Below the pieces are notes generated by a model. The model had not been told where the DNA came from. It ran no database searches and saw only the letters and a program-made list of their open reading frames with translations. From assembly GCF_000971215.1 (NCBI RefSeq), contig NZ_BBMA01000002.1, positions 62,001 to 126,000 on the forward strand: a stretch of DNA of 64,000 nucleotides, given 5' to 3'. Position 1 is the first letter of the stretch. Each line of letters opens with the position of its first letter. Of the stretch, positions 26,180-35,224 are shown piece after piece. The DNA comes from Demequina silvatica (GTDB taxonomy: Bacteria > Actinomycetota > Actinomycetes > Actinomycetales > Demequinaceae). The position numbers and the translations under genes were made by a program.

Positions 26180-26980
26180 CTACAGCGCGTAGTCCACCAC
26201 GAGCGGCGCGTGGTCGGTCCAGCGGGAGTCCCAGGACGCCTGGCGGTCGACGCGCACCGCGGTCGCCTTGGCCGCGAGGGCCGGCGAGGCGTGCTGGTAG
26301 TCGATGCGCCAGCCCGCGTCGTTGTCGAAGGCCTGGCCGCGCATGGACCACCACGTGTACGGACCGGGCTTGGGACCCTCGAGCGTGCGGTGGACGTCCA
26401 CCCACCCCGCCTCGATCCAGCGGTCCAGGTAGGCGCGCTCCTCTGGGAGGAAGCCGGCGGACTTGAGGTTGCCCTTCCAGTTCTTGATGTCGTTCTCGGT
26501 GTGGGCGATGTTGATGTCGCCCATCACCACCACGTGCTCGTAGGCGGCGCGCAGGGCCGCCATGCGGGCGGTCGCGGCGTCGAGCAGCGCGTACTTGTCA
26601 TCCATCGAGGGCGTGCCTGCGGTGCCGGAGTGGTGGTAGACGGAGACCACGCGGACGGGGCCGGAGGGCGACTCGACGGTGCCCTCGATCCAGCGGCCCG
26701 TGTGCACCGGCTCGCCGGTGACGCCGCCGAGCGCGTCGACGCCCGCCACCACGTCCGTGAGCGGGGTGCGCGAGGCGATCGCGACGCCGGCGCGGCCCTT
26801 GATCTCGCATGGCTGCTCGACCACGTGCCAGCCCTCGCCCAGCAGCGGGGCGGTGATGTCGAGGGGCGCGCGAACCTCCTGGAGGCAGACCACGTCGGGG
26901 GTCGCGGTGGCGAGCCAGCCGCCCATGCCCTTCTTGGCGGCGGCGCGCACGCCGTTGACGTTGACGGAAGCGATTCTCAT
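26180..26980 (-). CDS. xthA: Exodeoxyribonuclease III
   Basis: A 266-residue AP endonuclease/3'-exonuclease of the ExoIII family for base-excision repair. Diagnostic segments are IASVNVNGVRAA, VCLQEVRA (the Mg-binding Glu), VVSVYHHSG, VMGDINIAHTENDI, RIDYQHASP and WTDHAPLVVDY at the C terminus. TAGCGT 7 bases before the ATG suggests leaderless expression. Confidence 0.93.
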   Translation of the reverse strand: MRIASVNVNGVRAAAKKGMGGWLATATPDVVCLQEVRAPLDITAPLLGEGWHVVEQPCEIKGRAGVAIASRTPLTDVVAGVDALGGVTGEPVHTGRWIEGTVESPSGPVRVVSVYHHSGTAGTPSMDDKYALLDAATARMAALRAAYEHVVVMGDINIAHTENDIKNWKGNLKSAGFLPEERAYLDRWIEAGWVDVHRTLEGPKPGPYTWWSMRGQAFDNDAGWRIDYQHASPALAAKATAVRVDRQASWDSRWTDHAPLVVDYAL

Positions 26981-27017
26981 GGCGACGACGCTACCCGGTC
27001 CCGCCGACAGCGCGGGT

Positions 27018-27114
27018 GCCGACCCGTATGCAGGACCAACCTACGATGGGTCCCGCATACGGGTCGGCGCAGCTCGCATGTCGAATAGTTCGACCGGCAG
27101 TCCTGCATGCAGGA
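27018..27114. repeat. Compound palindromic element upstream of xthA
   Basis: GCCGACCCGTATGC (27018-27031) and GCATACGGGTCGGC (27055-27068) form a perfect 14-bp stem, with AGGACC and GGGTCC inside as a second pairing. TCGAATAGTTCGA (about 27081-27093) and the self-complementary TCCTGCATGCAGGA (27101-27114) follow. The element lies between the end of folD and the xthA promoter and has no coding potential. Confidence 0.7.
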
Positions 27115-27152
27115 TCGGCCGCGGGCGCGGTCACCCGGATTCGACGCGACGG

Positions 27153-28034
27153 TCAGCCCAGCGCGCGCTCCGCGGACTCGACCACGTTGGCCAGCAGCAT
27201 CGCGCGGGTCATGGGACCCACGCCGCCGGGGTTGGGCGAGTACCAGGACGCCTTCTCGCGGGCCTCCGGCGAGATGTCTCCGGCCACCCGGGACTTGCCG
27301 GTCTCGGGGTCGGTGACGCGCGAGACGCCCACATCCACCAGCACGGCGCCGTCCTTGACCATGTCGCCGGTGACGATCCCGGGCACGCCGGCCGCGGCGA
27401 TCACCACGTCCGCCTTGCGGGTGTGGAAGGCGAGGTCGGCGGTGCCGGTGTGGCACAGCGTCACGGTCGCGTTGACGTCCTTGCGGGTGAGCAGCAGCCC
27501 GATCGAGCGGCCCACGGTGGTGCCGCGGCCCACGACCACGACCTCCTTGCCCTTGAGCGAGATCCCGTGCCGCACCAGCAGCTCGATGATGCCCTTGGGC
27601 GTGCACGGCAGGCTGGACTCGACGTCCTCGGAGATGCGCAGCACCAGGCGGCCCAGGTTGGTCGGGTGGAGGCCGTCCGCGTCCTTGTCCGGGTCGACGA
27701 GCTCGAGCACGCGGTTGGTGTCGATGCCCGCCGGCAACGGCAGCTGGACGATGAAGCCCGTGCACGCGGGGTCGGAGTTGAGGCGCGCGACCGCGGCCTC
27801 GATGTCCTCCTGCGTCGCGGTCTCGGGCAGGTCCTCACGGATGGAGGCGATGCCCACCTCGGCGCAGTCGGCGTGCTTGCCGGCCACGTACCAGGTGGAA
27901 CCCGGGTCCGAGCCGACCAGCAGGGTGCCGAGTCCCGGCGTCACGCCGCGCGCCGCCAGGGAGGCGACGCGCGACGCGAGCTCGGACTTGATGGCGGCCG
28001 CGGTGGCCTTGCCGTCGAGCTTCTGGGGCGCCAT
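27153..28034 (-). CDS. folD: Methylenetetrahydrofolate dehydrogenase/cyclohydrolase
   Basis: A 293-residue bifunctional FolD that interconverts 5,10-methylene- and 10-formyl-tetrahydrofolate. The catalytic Lys is in [12 protein letters not shown] (near 47-58); [31 protein letters not shown] and the terminal [13 protein letters not shown] are family signatures. The ATG shares a base with the glyA stop (TAATG), so folD is translationally coupled to glyA and shares its riboswitch. Confidence 0.95.
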   Translation of the reverse strand: MAPQKLDGKATAAAIKSELASRVASLAARGVTPGLGTLLVGSDPGSTWYVAGKHADCAEVGIASIREDLPETATQEDIEAAVARLNSDPACTGFIVQLPLPAGIDTNRVLELVDPDKDADGLHPTNLGRLVLRISEDVESSLPCTPKGIIELLVRHGISLKGKEVVVVGRGTTVGRSIGLLLTRKDVNATVTLCHTGTADLAFHTRKADVVIAAAGVPGIVTGDMVKDGAVLVDVGVSRVTDPETGKSRVAGDISPEAREKASWYSPNPGGVGPMTRAMLLANVVESAERALG

Positions 28035-29326
28035 TACTGGGCGAGGCCCTCGTACAGCGGGAAGTCCGCCGCGAGCTTCGCGACGCGGGCGCGAAGGGCG
28101 GGGATGTCGGCGCCGCCCTTGAGCGCGGTGGCGATGACGTCGGCGACCTCGGTGAACTCCTCGGCGCCGAAACCGCGCGAGGCGAGCGCCGCGGTGCCGA
28201 TGCGCACGCCCGAGGTGACCATCGGCGGGCGGGGGTCGAACGGGACGGCGTTGCGGTTGACCGTGATGCCGACCTCGTGGAGGAGGTCCTCGGCCTGCTG
28301 GCCGTCGAGCGGAGAGTTGCGCAGGTCCGCGAGCACCAGGTGCACGTCGGTGCCGCCGGTGACCACGTTGACGCCCGCGGCGATCGCGTCGGGGGCGGTG
28401 AGGCGGTCCGCGATGATCTTCGCGCCCTCGAGGACTCGCTCCATGCGCTCCTTGAACTCGGCCTCGCCGGCCGCCTTGAGCGCGACGGCCTTGGCTGCGA
28501 TCACGTGCATGAGCGGGCCGCCCTGCTGGCCGGGGAACACCGCGGAGTTGAGCTTCTTCGCGAGCACGGTGTCGCGCGACACGATGAGGCCCGAGCGGGG
28601 GCCGCCGAGGGTCTTGTGGATGGTGCTCGACACGACGTCGGAGTGCGGCACGGGGCTCGGGTGCAGGCCCGCGGCGACCAGGCCGGCGAAGTGCGCCATG
28701 TCGGTCCACAGCTTGGCGCCCACCTCGTCCGCGATCGAGCGGAACGCGGCGAAGTCGAGGTGGCGGGGGTAGGCCGACCAGCCGGCGATGATGACGTCGG
28801 GACGCTCGGCGAGGGCCTGCTCGCGCACCTTGTCCATCTCGACGCGGTGGGTCTGCTCGTCGAGGCCGTACGCCGCGACGTTGTACAGGCGGCCCGAGAA
28901 GTTGAGCTTCATGCCGTGCGTGAGGTGACCGCCGTGGGCGAGCGAGAGGCCCATGATCTTGTCGCCGGCGTTGATGAGGGCGTGCAGCACCGCGGCGTTG
29001 GCGGTGGCGCCCGAGTGGGGCTGGACGTTCGCGTACTCGGCGCCGAACAGCGCCTTCGCGCGCTCGATCGCGATCGACTCGGCGACGTCGACCTCCTCGC
29101 AGCCGCCGTAGTAGCGGCGGCCCGGGTAACCCTCGGCGTACTTGTTCGTGAGCACCGAGCCCTGGGCCTGCAGCACGGAGCGCGGCACGAAGTTCTCGGA
29201 CGCGATCATCTCGAGGTAGTCGCGCTGGCGGCCGAGCTCGCGGTCGAGCACCTGGGCGATCTCGGGGTCGAAGTCCTGCAGCGTGGCGTTCATCACCGCT
29301 GCGGTGGCGCTGGAGTCTGTCGTCAT
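28034..29326 (-). CDS. glyA: Serine hydroxymethyltransferase
   Basis: A 430-residue PLP enzyme that makes glycine and methylene-THF from serine. The PLP lysine is in [14 protein letters not shown] (near 232-245). Other family segments are [26 protein letters not shown] and [14 protein letters not shown]. The ATG at 29326 follows AAGGAC; an internal ATG at 29293 is less likely. It heads a glyA-folD operon that begins with a probable ZTP riboswitch and a TAGACT -10 box at 29471-29466. Confidence 0.95.
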   Translation of the reverse strand: MTTDSSATAAVMNATLQDFDPEIAQVLDRELGRQRDYLEMIASENFVPRSVLQAQGSVLTNKYAEGYPGRRYYGGCEEVDVAESIAIERAKALFGAEYANVQPHSGATANAAVLHALINAGDKIMGLSLAHGGHLTHGMKLNFSGRLYNVAAYGLDEQTHRVEMDKVREQALAERPDVIIAGWSAYPRHLDFAAFRSIADEVGAKLWTDMAHFAGLVAAGLHPSPVPHSDVVSSTIHKTLGGPRSGLIVSRDTVLAKKLNSAVFPGQQGGPLMHVIAAKAVALKAAGEAEFKERMERVLEGAKIIADRLTAPDAIAAGVNVVTGGTDVHLVLADLRNSPLDGQQAEDLLHEVGITVNRNAVPFDPRPPMVTSGVRIGTAALASRGFGAEEFTEVADVIATALKGGADIPALRARVAKLAADFPLYEGLAQ

Positions 29327-29378
29327 GACTGTCCTTGTCTGTCCGCCGGCGGGGTCGCCGGCACCTTGCTTCCGGTGA

Positions 29379-29465
29379 CCAGTGGCCCAGGCGTGCGACC
29401 AGCAGTCGAGAGATCTCCTTGCCGCTCCCCGTGGGTGAGCCCACTGCGCCAGTTGCGGCGCGGTC
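29379..29465 (-). ncRNA. ZTP (pfl) riboswitch, probable
   Basis: Read on the minus strand from about 29460, the leader shows the conserved core of the pfl/ZTP class: CAACTGGCG, a GTGGG/CCCAC hairpin, then ACGGGGAGCGGC, whose GCGGC closes P1 with the initial GCCGC. After a linker comes a small hairpin (GAC/GTC) and ACGCCTGGGCCAC, the second conserved block. ZTP riboswitches sense ZMP/ZTP, which accumulates when 10-formyl-THF is short, and are known to precede glyA, folD and purH. A GCCGGCG/CGCCGGC stem just before the glyA ribosome site (about 29341-29358) is a likely expression platform. Confidence 0.75.
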
Positions 29466-29471
29466 AGTCTA
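29466..29471 (-). promoter_or_regulatory. -10 box of the glyA-folD operon
   Basis: TAGACT (29471-29466 on the minus strand) places the start of transcription near 29459, exactly where the riboswitch P1 helix begins. No good -35 was seen. Confidence 0.5.
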
Positions 29472-29478
29472 GCAACGC

Positions 29479-29529
29479 GGGACGATGCGCCGCCCGGGTT
29501 CGTGCGAAGGGTGACCCCCGCATCGTCCC
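29479..29529. repeat. Paired GGGACGATGCG inverted repeat after the GNAT gene
   Basis: GGGACGATGCG (29479-29489) and CGCATCGTCCC (29519-29529) enclose a 29-base loop, between the end of the acetyltransferase gene (29532) and the glyA promoter. It is probably the acetyltransferase terminator. Confidence 0.75.
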
Positions 29530-29531
29530 GG

Positions 29532-30068
29532 CTAGTTCTCCCCGCGGACCACCTCGTCCTCGTCGTCCTCGTCGTCGACGATCGCGCCGGCCTCGAGGAC
29601 CTTGCGCAGGTAGGCGTAGGTCAGGTCGCCGGCCACCTGGTCGAACTGGTGCTCGTAGCCGGCCTTGTTGTACATCGAGATGTTGTGCTTGGAGTTCTGG
29701 CCGGTGAAGACCCAGACCTCCTTGGTGTCCTCGGGCAGGTGGCCCAGGACCGCGAACAGGAGCTGCGTGCCGATGCCCTGGCCCTGCTGGTCGGGCGCGA
29801 CCGCGAGGCGGCCGATGGTCGCCTTGCCGCCCTCGATGCCCACGCGGATGGACCCGATGAGACGGTGACCCGCCCAGGCGCCGAGCGTGACGACGTCCTC
29901 CGACTGGAGGTCCACGATCAGCTCCTCGAGCGTCTGCGTGAGCGCCGGGATGTTGGGATCGTTGAAGATCTGCGCCTCCGACACGAACGCCGCCCGGCGC
30001 AGCGTCAGCAGCTCGCCCGCGTCCGCGGTGGTCACCACGTCGATCCTGATCTGGTCGCCCTCGCTCAT
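29532..30068 (-). CDS. GNAT-family acetyltransferase
   Basis: A 178-residue N-acetyltransferase. The acetyl-CoA loop is [18 protein letters not shown] (near 88-105), followed by [14 protein letters not shown], where the conserved Tyr acts near the thioester. A short acidic tail ([10 protein letters not shown]) ends the protein. The substrate is unknown. GGAG precedes the ATG at 30068. Confidence 0.87.
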   Translation of the reverse strand: MSEGDQIRIDVVTTADAGELLTLRRAAFVSEAQIFNDPNIPALTQTLEELIVDLQSEDVVTLGAWAGHRLIGSIRVGIEGGKATIGRLAVAPDQQGQGIGTQLLFAVLGHLPEDTKEVWVFTGQNSKHNISMYNKAGYEHQFDQVAGDLTYAYLRKVLEAGAIVDDEDDEDEVVRGEN

Positions 30069-30133
30069 GGCTCCATCCTGGCATGACGTCCCCACGCGAG
30101 GCGCACGACGCGACGCACGGCGGTGCCGATCCG

Positions 30134-31525
30134 TCAGGAGTTCGCGACGAACCGGTGGATCCAGGGCGACGTGCCCGCCGCGAGCCTGCTCCGGATGGTC
30201 TCGGCGCCGGTGAGGACAGCCGTCGCACCGGTGGACGAGGTCGCCCTCACCCGCGTGACCGCCGCGTCCGACCCGCCGGCGGTGCGCGCGGTGATCGCGA
30301 TCGACACCACGTCGGGCAGCCCGAAGGCCGCGCTCGCCTGCGCCTGCGTCAGGGTCTGCGACCAGGCGCGCCAGGGGTTCGAGATGGTGGTCTTCAGCGA
30401 CCACGGATCGTCGACCGCACGCAGGTAGGGCACCTCCGCCGACCAGATGTCCTCGCTGTTCTCGGTCTGGCCTCCGGACGACGAGAAGTAGACCGTCTGC
30501 GCGATCGCGCCCTGATGGCGGACCACGCGGCCGCTGGAGCCGCTGCGCGTGCCGTCGACCGCGGCCACCCAGCGCTTGCCGTAGTACGCGTCCGTGCCCT
30601 CGCTCTCCTTGCGCCAGCCGGTGAAGTTCTGGGAGCGGGTGTCGTCGTAGAGGTGGCAGTCGCAGCCCGCCTTGATCCCGGCATCGTAGGCGCGCAGCGC
30701 GTAGCCGCGCGCCACGATGGCCTGGGCCCGGAGCGCGGACGTGTGCCACGACGAGGGCATCTCGGCGATGCCGTACAGGTACTCGGAGTTGAGCCTCAGC
30801 TGGTTGACCACGGTGAGGCGCTGCGGGGAGCCGGCCGCCGGCACCGAGATCACGAGGCGGCCGTGACGGTAGGTGCCGTGCGTAGCCGAGGCCGTCCTGC
30901 CCGCCTTGCGGAGGGAGACGGTCGTCGCGGCGGCGAAGCCGGATCGGTAGTAGCGGGTGCCCGCCCAGTCGAACCTCACCCGGCCGGTCGCGACGGCGCT
31001 CCTGCCGCCGTTGCGCGTGACCTTGACGGTGGTGCCCGAGCGGGTCACATGGAGGACCTCGCCGGCGGTGCCCGTCCACGTGGTGTGCGCGGTGGCGCCC
31101 GACCCGTTGACGAACCTCAGGCGCCAGGGGCCGGTCGCCACCAGGTCGACGGATCCGCGGGCGTCCGTTCCCGAGCCGAAGATCCCGACCCGGAGATCCT
31201 TGCCTGCGTCGACCCAGGCGACGTTGGTGCCCTTGTAGTACGTGCGGAGGATCGTGACGGCGCCGCGGCCGGCGACAGCCATCGCCTGCGCGCCGTACTG
31301 CGGCATGCCCACGCCGTGCCCGTAGCCCGCGCCCTTCACGGTGAAGGTGGCCGGGACGTCGGGCGACGCGCTCGCGGCGGCGGGCGTGGCGCTCGCGGCG
31401 GCGGGCGCGGCGGCGGGCGCGGCGCCGGCGGGGCTCGCCGCGAGGGCGAGCACCAGCGAGGCGAGCGCCGCGACCTTCACCGCGGCACCGCGACGGAGGA
31501 CCCGGAGGGCCGTGGATGACTGCAT
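30134..31525 (-). CDS. Secreted SpoIID/LytB-domain protein
   Basis: A 463-residue exported protein. A signal peptide (about 1-35, ending ...AASPAGAAPA) and an Ala/Ser/Pro linker precede the SpoIID domain, with GAGYGHGVGMPQYGAQAMA near 65-83, YLYGIAEMPSSWHTSALRAQ near 245-264 and the catalytic-type segment YFSSSGGQTENSEDIW further on. SpoIID proteins of sporulating bacteria are peptidoglycan lytic transglycosylases; in non-sporulating actinomycetes the homologues are uncharacterised wall proteins. GGGAGG precedes the ATG; TATGTT (31559-31554) is a possible -10 box. Confidence 0.83.
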   Translation of the reverse strand: MQSSTALRVLRRGAAVKVAALASLVLALAASPAGAAPAAAPAAASATPAAASASPDVPATFTVKGAGYGHGVGMPQYGAQAMAVAGRGAVTILRTYYKGTNVAWVDAGKDLRVGIFGSGTDARGSVDLVATGPWRLRFVNGSGATAHTTWTGTAGEVLHVTRSGTTVKVTRNGGRSAVATGRVRFDWAGTRYYRSGFAAATTVSLRKAGRTASATHGTYRHGRLVISVPAAGSPQRLTVVNQLRLNSEYLYGIAEMPSSWHTSALRAQAIVARGYALRAYDAGIKAGCDCHLYDDTRSQNFTGWRKESEGTDAYYGKRWVAAVDGTRSGSSGRVVRHQGAIAQTVYFSSSGGQTENSEDIWSAEVPYLRAVDDPWSLKTTISNPWRAWSQTLTQAQASAAFGLPDVVSIAITARTAGGSDAAVTRVRATSSTGATAVLTGAETIRSRLAAGTSPWIHRFVANS

Positions 31526-31702
31526 GCTGAGGGCCTCCCGCGGCCGTGACCGGAACATAGGGGGCGGCGACGCCCGGTGAGGGGTGCGGCGCCCGCCGCC
31601 ACCGTATGTCCCCGGCGCGCGGTTGTCCACGCCGTCGCGCCGCGCGACGGCGAGCGCGGGCCCCGGCGGCACGCGGCGTCGTTCCCGCTAATCTTGGGCG
31701 TC

Positions 31703-32554
31703 ATGACCGACGCATCGTCCTGGGTCCTCAGCCTGTCCTGCCCCGACCGGCCCGGCATCGTGCACGCCGTCTCCGGCGTGCTCGCGGACCACGACGGCAA
31801 CATCACGGAGTCGCAGCAGTTCGGCGACCCGGACACGGGGCTGTTCTTCATGCGCGTCGAGTTCTCCTCGGCCGCGCCGCTCGCGGAGCTCGAGGCCGCG
31901 GTGGAGGCCCTCGCGGGGCGCTTCTCGATGACGTGGAACCTCGACGTCGCGGGCCGCCGGATGCGCACCATCGTCATGGTGTCGAAGGCCGCGCACTGCG
32001 TGAACGACCTGCTGTTCCGCGAGCGCGCCAAGACGCTGCCCGTCGACATCGTCGCCGTGGTGGGCAACCACCCGACCCTGAAGCCGCTGGCCGAGTTCTA
32101 CGGCAAGCCCTTCGTGCACGTGCCGGTGACCCCTGACACCAAGGCGGACGCGGAGGCGGCGCTGCTCGCGCTGGTCGAGGAGATGGACGCGGAGCTGGTG
32201 GTGCTCGCGCGGTACATGCAGATCCTCTCCCCCGAGCTCTCGGACGCGCTGCGCGGGCGGATCATCAACATCCATCACTCGTTCCTGCCGTCCTTCAAGG
32301 GCGCGCGGCCGTACTTCCAGGCGCACGACCGCGGCGTCAAGCTCATCGGCGCCACCGCGCACTACGTGACCTCCGACCTCGACGAGGGCCCGATCATCGA
32401 GCAGGACGTCGAGCGCGTGGACCACACGTTCACGCCCGAGTCGCTCACGGCGATCGGCGCGGACGTCGAACGGCGCGCGCTGGCGCGGGCGGTCCGCTGG
32501 CATGCGGAGCACCGGGTGCTGCTCGATGGCCACCGCACCATCGTCTTCAAGTAG
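31703..32554 (+). CDS. purU: Formyltetrahydrofolate deformylase
   Basis: A 283-residue enzyme that hydrolyses 10-formyl-THF to THF and formate, balancing one-carbon pools. An N-terminal ACT domain (about 6-85, LSCPDRPGIVHAVSGVLADH) is followed by the formyltransferase-like domain with NIHHSFLPSFKGARPYFQA and ATAHYVTSDLDEGPIIEQD. The ATG at 31703 follows TAATCT by 8 bases, indicating near-leaderless expression; longer frames upstream are rejected. A CGCATCGTCC copy (31711-31720) covers codons 3-6 (DASS). Confidence 0.95.
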   Translation: MTDASSWVLSLSCPDRPGIVHAVSGVLADHDGNITESQQFGDPDTGLFFMRVEFSSAAPLAELEAAVEALAGRFSMTWNLDVAGRRMRTIVMVSKAAHCVNDLLFRERAKTLPVDIVAVVGNHPTLKPLAEFYGKPFVHVPVTPDTKADAEAALLALVEEMDAELVVLARYMQILSPELSDALRGRIINIHHSFLPSFKGARPYFQAHDRGVKLIGATAHYVTSDLDEGPIIEQDVERVDHTFTPESLTAIGADVERRALARAVRWHAEHRVLLDGHRTIVFK

Positions 32555-32568
32555 CCCCGGCCCGCGCG

Positions 32569-32677
32569 GGTTCGCTGCGCACGGTTTCAGCACCGACACC
32601 CCGAGGATCAGGGCCGATGCGCGGGTCGCGCCCCGCGTGTCGCCCGCCGGACCGTGCTGAGCGAACCTGAGCGAACC
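32569..32677. repeat. Intergenic palindromic element, copy A
   Basis: GGTTCGCTGCGCACGGT (32569-32585) and ACCGTGCTGAGCGAACC (32651-32667) are inverted repeats with two mismatches, flanking a GC-rich centre with CCGATGCGCGGG. A further TGAGCGAACC follows up to the nagA stop codon. The whole aligns closely with copy B at 59472-59570. Both copies end about 27 bases before the 3' end of a minus-strand gene, so a terminator role is plausible. Confidence 0.7.
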
Positions 32678-33552
32678 TAGGAGAGCCCCAGCACGCGCTC
32701 CGGCACCGTGCTCGCCGCCGCGACGGCGTCCTCGCGCGGCACGCCCGCCTCGACGCACACCTCGACGGCGCGGTCCAGGGTGAGCGTCGAGCCCGCCAGC
32801 GTGTCCGTGCCCGCGAGCACGGCACGCCCGTCCACGGTCACGTCGACGTCCAGGCCTCCGAGGACGTAGCGGCCGGGGGACGATGCGGCGGCCGCCATCG
32901 CGTCCGTCACCAGGACCACGCGGCCCGGGGCGGCACGGAAGAGCATCGCGAGGTTCGCCGGGTGGACGTGGATGCCGTCGGCGATGACCTCGATGAAGAC
33001 GCGCGGATCGTCGAGCGCGGCGCCGAGCGGTCCCGGCTCGCGACCCACGATTCCGCGCATCGCGTTGAAGCCATGGGTGATGAGGGTGGCGCCGCGGTCG
33101 AACGCCGCGCGCGCCTGGTCCGCGGTGCACTCGGTGTGGCCCACCGCGACCACGACCCCGTGATCCACCAGGAGCGCGATCGCGTCGAGCGCGCCCGGCA
33201 TCTCGGGGGCCATGGTGATCTGGCGCAGCGTCCCGTCGCACGCCTCGAGCAGCGCGCGCACCAGGTCGGGCGTGGGGGCGACGAGCGCCGACGGGTCGTG
33301 CGCGCCCTTCCTGGCCGGCGCGAGGAAGGGCCCCTCGAGGTGGATCCCGAGAATGCCCGGCTCGAGCGCCATCGCCTCGCGCACCACGGCGGCCTGCTCG
33401 GCCACCACGGACACCGGCGCGGACACGAGCGACAGCACCGCCCGCGACGTCCCGTGCGCCCGGTGCGCGGCGAACGCCTCGAGCGTCCCCTCGACCGAGG
33501 CGCCGTACGCGTGCCCGCCGCCGCCGTGCCCGTGAAGGTCCAGGTAGGACAT
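32677..33552 (-). CDS. nagA: N-acetylglucosamine-6-phosphate deacetylase, short form
   Basis: A 291-residue NagA, against about 380 usual. It starts at YLDLHGHGGGG, where family members start their barrel after about 50 residues, and ends at ERVLGLS, about 30 residues before the usual end. So both halves of the small beta-sandwich domain are missing and only the catalytic barrel remains. Active-site segments are intact: LHLEGPF-like IHLEGPFLAPARKGAH, AVGHTECTADQA, LITHGFNAM, ADGIHVHPANL and VLVTDAM. The ATG overlaps the nagB stop (TGATG). It is the last gene of the amino-sugar operon. One motif copy (32877-32887) lies in a variable loop (AAASSPGR). Confidence 0.85.
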   Translation of the reverse strand: MSYLDLHGHGGGGHAYGASVEGTLEAFAAHRAHGTSRAVLSLVSAPVSVVAEQAAVVREAMALEPGILGIHLEGPFLAPARKGAHDPSALVAPTPDLVRALLEACDGTLRQITMAPEMPGALDAIALLVDHGVVVAVGHTECTADQARAAFDRGATLITHGFNAMRGIVGREPGPLGAALDDPRVFIEVIADGIHVHPANLAMLFRAAPGRVVLVTDAMAAAASSPGRYVLGGLDVDVTVDGRAVLAGTDTLAGSTLTLDRAVEVCVEAGVPREDAVAAASTVPERVLGLS

Positions 33553-34334
33553 CAGATGCCCTGCCACTCCGGCTTGTGGTCCTGGGCCCACCGGTAGTAG
33601 TCGGCGAACCGCAGCTGCGACGCCGCGCCCGGGTCCACCACCACGGTGACCCGCGGGTGGAGCTGGATCGCGGAGCCCGGCATCGACGCGGACACGGGGC
33701 CCTCGACGGCGGCGGCCAGCGCCTCCGCCTTGGACTCGCCGAACGCGAGCAGCACCAGGTGCCGGGCGCGCAGGATGGTGCCCAGGCCCTGGGTCACGCA
33801 GTGGATGGGCACCTCGTCGAGAGAGGAGAAGAACCGGGCGTTGTCCTGACGCGTGCGCTCGGTGAGCGTCTTCACGCGCGTGACCGACCCGAAGCTCGAC
33901 CCCGGCTCGTTGAACCCCAGGTGGCCGGTGCGCCCGATCCCGAGCAGCTGGAGGTCCACTCCCCCGTGCAGCTCGAGCGCGGCCTCGTAGCGCTCGCCCG
34001 CGGTCTCGATGCCGTCGGCGGAGCCGTCAGGCACGTGCACCCGCGCGCGGTCGAGCCCGAGCGGCTCCGTCACCTCGCGGTCCACCACGGCCCGGTAGCT
34101 CTCGGGGTGGCCGGCGGGCAGGCCCACGTACTCGTCGAGCGCGAACGCGGACATGCGGGTGAAGTCCGTGCCCGCGGCGGCCTCGGCGCGAAGCGCCTCG
34201 TAGACCGGCAGCGGCGTGGAACCCGTCGCGACGCCGAGCGTGAACGCGGGGTCCTTGCGGACGGCGGCGGCGATGTGCGCCGCGACGAACGCGCCCGCCT
34301 CGGCGGGCGTCTCCAGGACGATGACCTCAGCCAC
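33552..34334 (-). CDS. nagB: Glucosamine-6-phosphate deaminase
   Basis: A 260-residue NagB that converts glucosamine-6-phosphate to fructose-6-phosphate and ammonia. Signatures are GVATGSTPLPVYEAL (near 34-48), SAFALDEYVGLPAGHPESY, LGIGRTGHLGFNEPG and SMPGSAIQLHP. The GTG at 34334 is chosen because AGGAGG lies 5 bases before it; the GTG at 34340 overlaps the ribosome site. It overlaps the ROK kinase gene by 8 bases. Confidence 0.94.
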   Translation of the reverse strand: MAEVIVLETPAEAGAFVAAHIAAAVRKDPAFTLGVATGSTPLPVYEALRAEAAAGTDFTRMSAFALDEYVGLPAGHPESYRAVVDREVTEPLGLDRARVHVPDGSADGIETAGERYEAALELHGGVDLQLLGIGRTGHLGFNEPGSSFGSVTRVKTLTERTRQDNARFFSSLDEVPIHCVTQGLGTILRARHLVLLAFGESKAEALAAAVEGPVSASMPGSAIQLHPRVTVVVDPGAASQLRFADYYRWAQDHKPEWQGI

Positions 34335-35223
34335 GTCCACCTCCTAGCATCGCGGCGCCCACGGCGGCCACGGGGATGTCGATCTCGAGCAGGCGCATGC
34401 GCTGCGCCAGGTCCAGGGACGCGAGGAACGGGCTGGTCGCGGCCCATGCGTCCAGGATGCGGGTCGCGCCCGCGATCAGGTCATCGCCCCACGCGGTCAT
34501 GCCGCCGCCGATGACGACCTCGTCGACGTCGAGCGTGAGCACCAGCACGCGCACGCAGGACGCGAGCCCGTAGTACGCGCGCTCGCAGATCTCGCGTGCG
34601 CGCGCGTCCCCGGCCGCCGCTGCCTCGACCACGTCGCGTCCCGTCGCGCCGTCGGCGCCCCACTGGAGCGTGAGGCCCGACCCGGAGGCGTAGGTCTCGA
34701 GCCCGCCGGGGAGCCCGTCCGCGCCGATCGGCCCGGCCGGGTCCACGGAGATGTGGCCGATCTCGCCGGCCGCGCCGCGCGCGCCCCGCCACACCGTGCC
34801 GCCGAGCACCAGCCCCGCCGCGAGCCCGGTCCCGAGGTTGAGATACGCCATGGACCGGTCCGCGCCGTCCCCGGCGAGCGCCCAGGCGCCGAGCGCCCCG
34901 ACGTTCACGTCGTTGTCCACCACGGGCCGCGCGCCCCAGCCGGCGGCGAACGCCCCCGCGAGGTCGAGCACGTCGACGCCCAGGTTGACCGCGTGGGAGA
35001 CCACGCCGTCGACCACGGTGCCGGGCGTGCCGATCCCGACGGTCACGTCCGCGGGCGTGACGCCGGCGTCCGCGCACGCGGCCCGCGACGCCTCGAGCGC
35101 CGCGGCGACCACGGCCTCGCCGCCCCAGCCGGACGGCAGCCGCCGCCGCGCGAGCACGGTGCCCGCCGCGTCGACCACCACGGCATCGGTCTTGGTTCCA
35201 CCGATGTCGATCCCCAGATGCAT
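34327..35223 (-). CDS. ROK-family sugar kinase (probable N-acetylglucosamine kinase)
   Basis: A 298-residue ROK kinase. The ATP motif is LGIDIGGTKTDAVVVD (3-18); VGIGTPGTVVDGV, VDNDVNVGALGAW and AGEIGHISVDP follow. The CxCGxxGC zinc motif of many ROK proteins is absent (GADGLPGGLETYASG stands there). Position between nagZ and nagB makes N-acetylglucosamine, or glucosamine, the likely substrate. One base separates it from nagZ. Confidence 0.85.
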   Translation of the reverse strand: MHLGIDIGGTKTDAVVVDAAGTVLARRRLPSGWGGEAVVAAALEASRAACADAGVTPADVTVGIGTPGTVVDGVVSHAVNLGVDVLDLAGAFAAGWGARPVVDNDVNVGALGAWALAGDGADRSMAYLNLGTGLAAGLVLGGTVWRGARGAAGEIGHISVDPAGPIGADGLPGGLETYASGSGLTLQWGADGATGRDVVEAAAAGDARAREICERAYYGLASCVRVLVLTLDVDEVVIGGGMTAWGDDLIAGATRILDAWAATSPFLASLDLAQRMRLLEIDIPVAAVGAAMLGGGRG

Positions 35224-35224
35224 G

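Noticed and set aside
27153-29444. A single 763-codon minus-strand protein covering folD and the glyA leader
   Set aside because: Its first 470 codons are out of frame with glyA and run through the riboswitch; folD begins at 28034.
29379-29465. THF or SAM-type riboswitch upstream of glyA
   Set aside because: The conserved blocks match the ZTP/pfl class; the features of the THF class known from Firmicutes were not seen.
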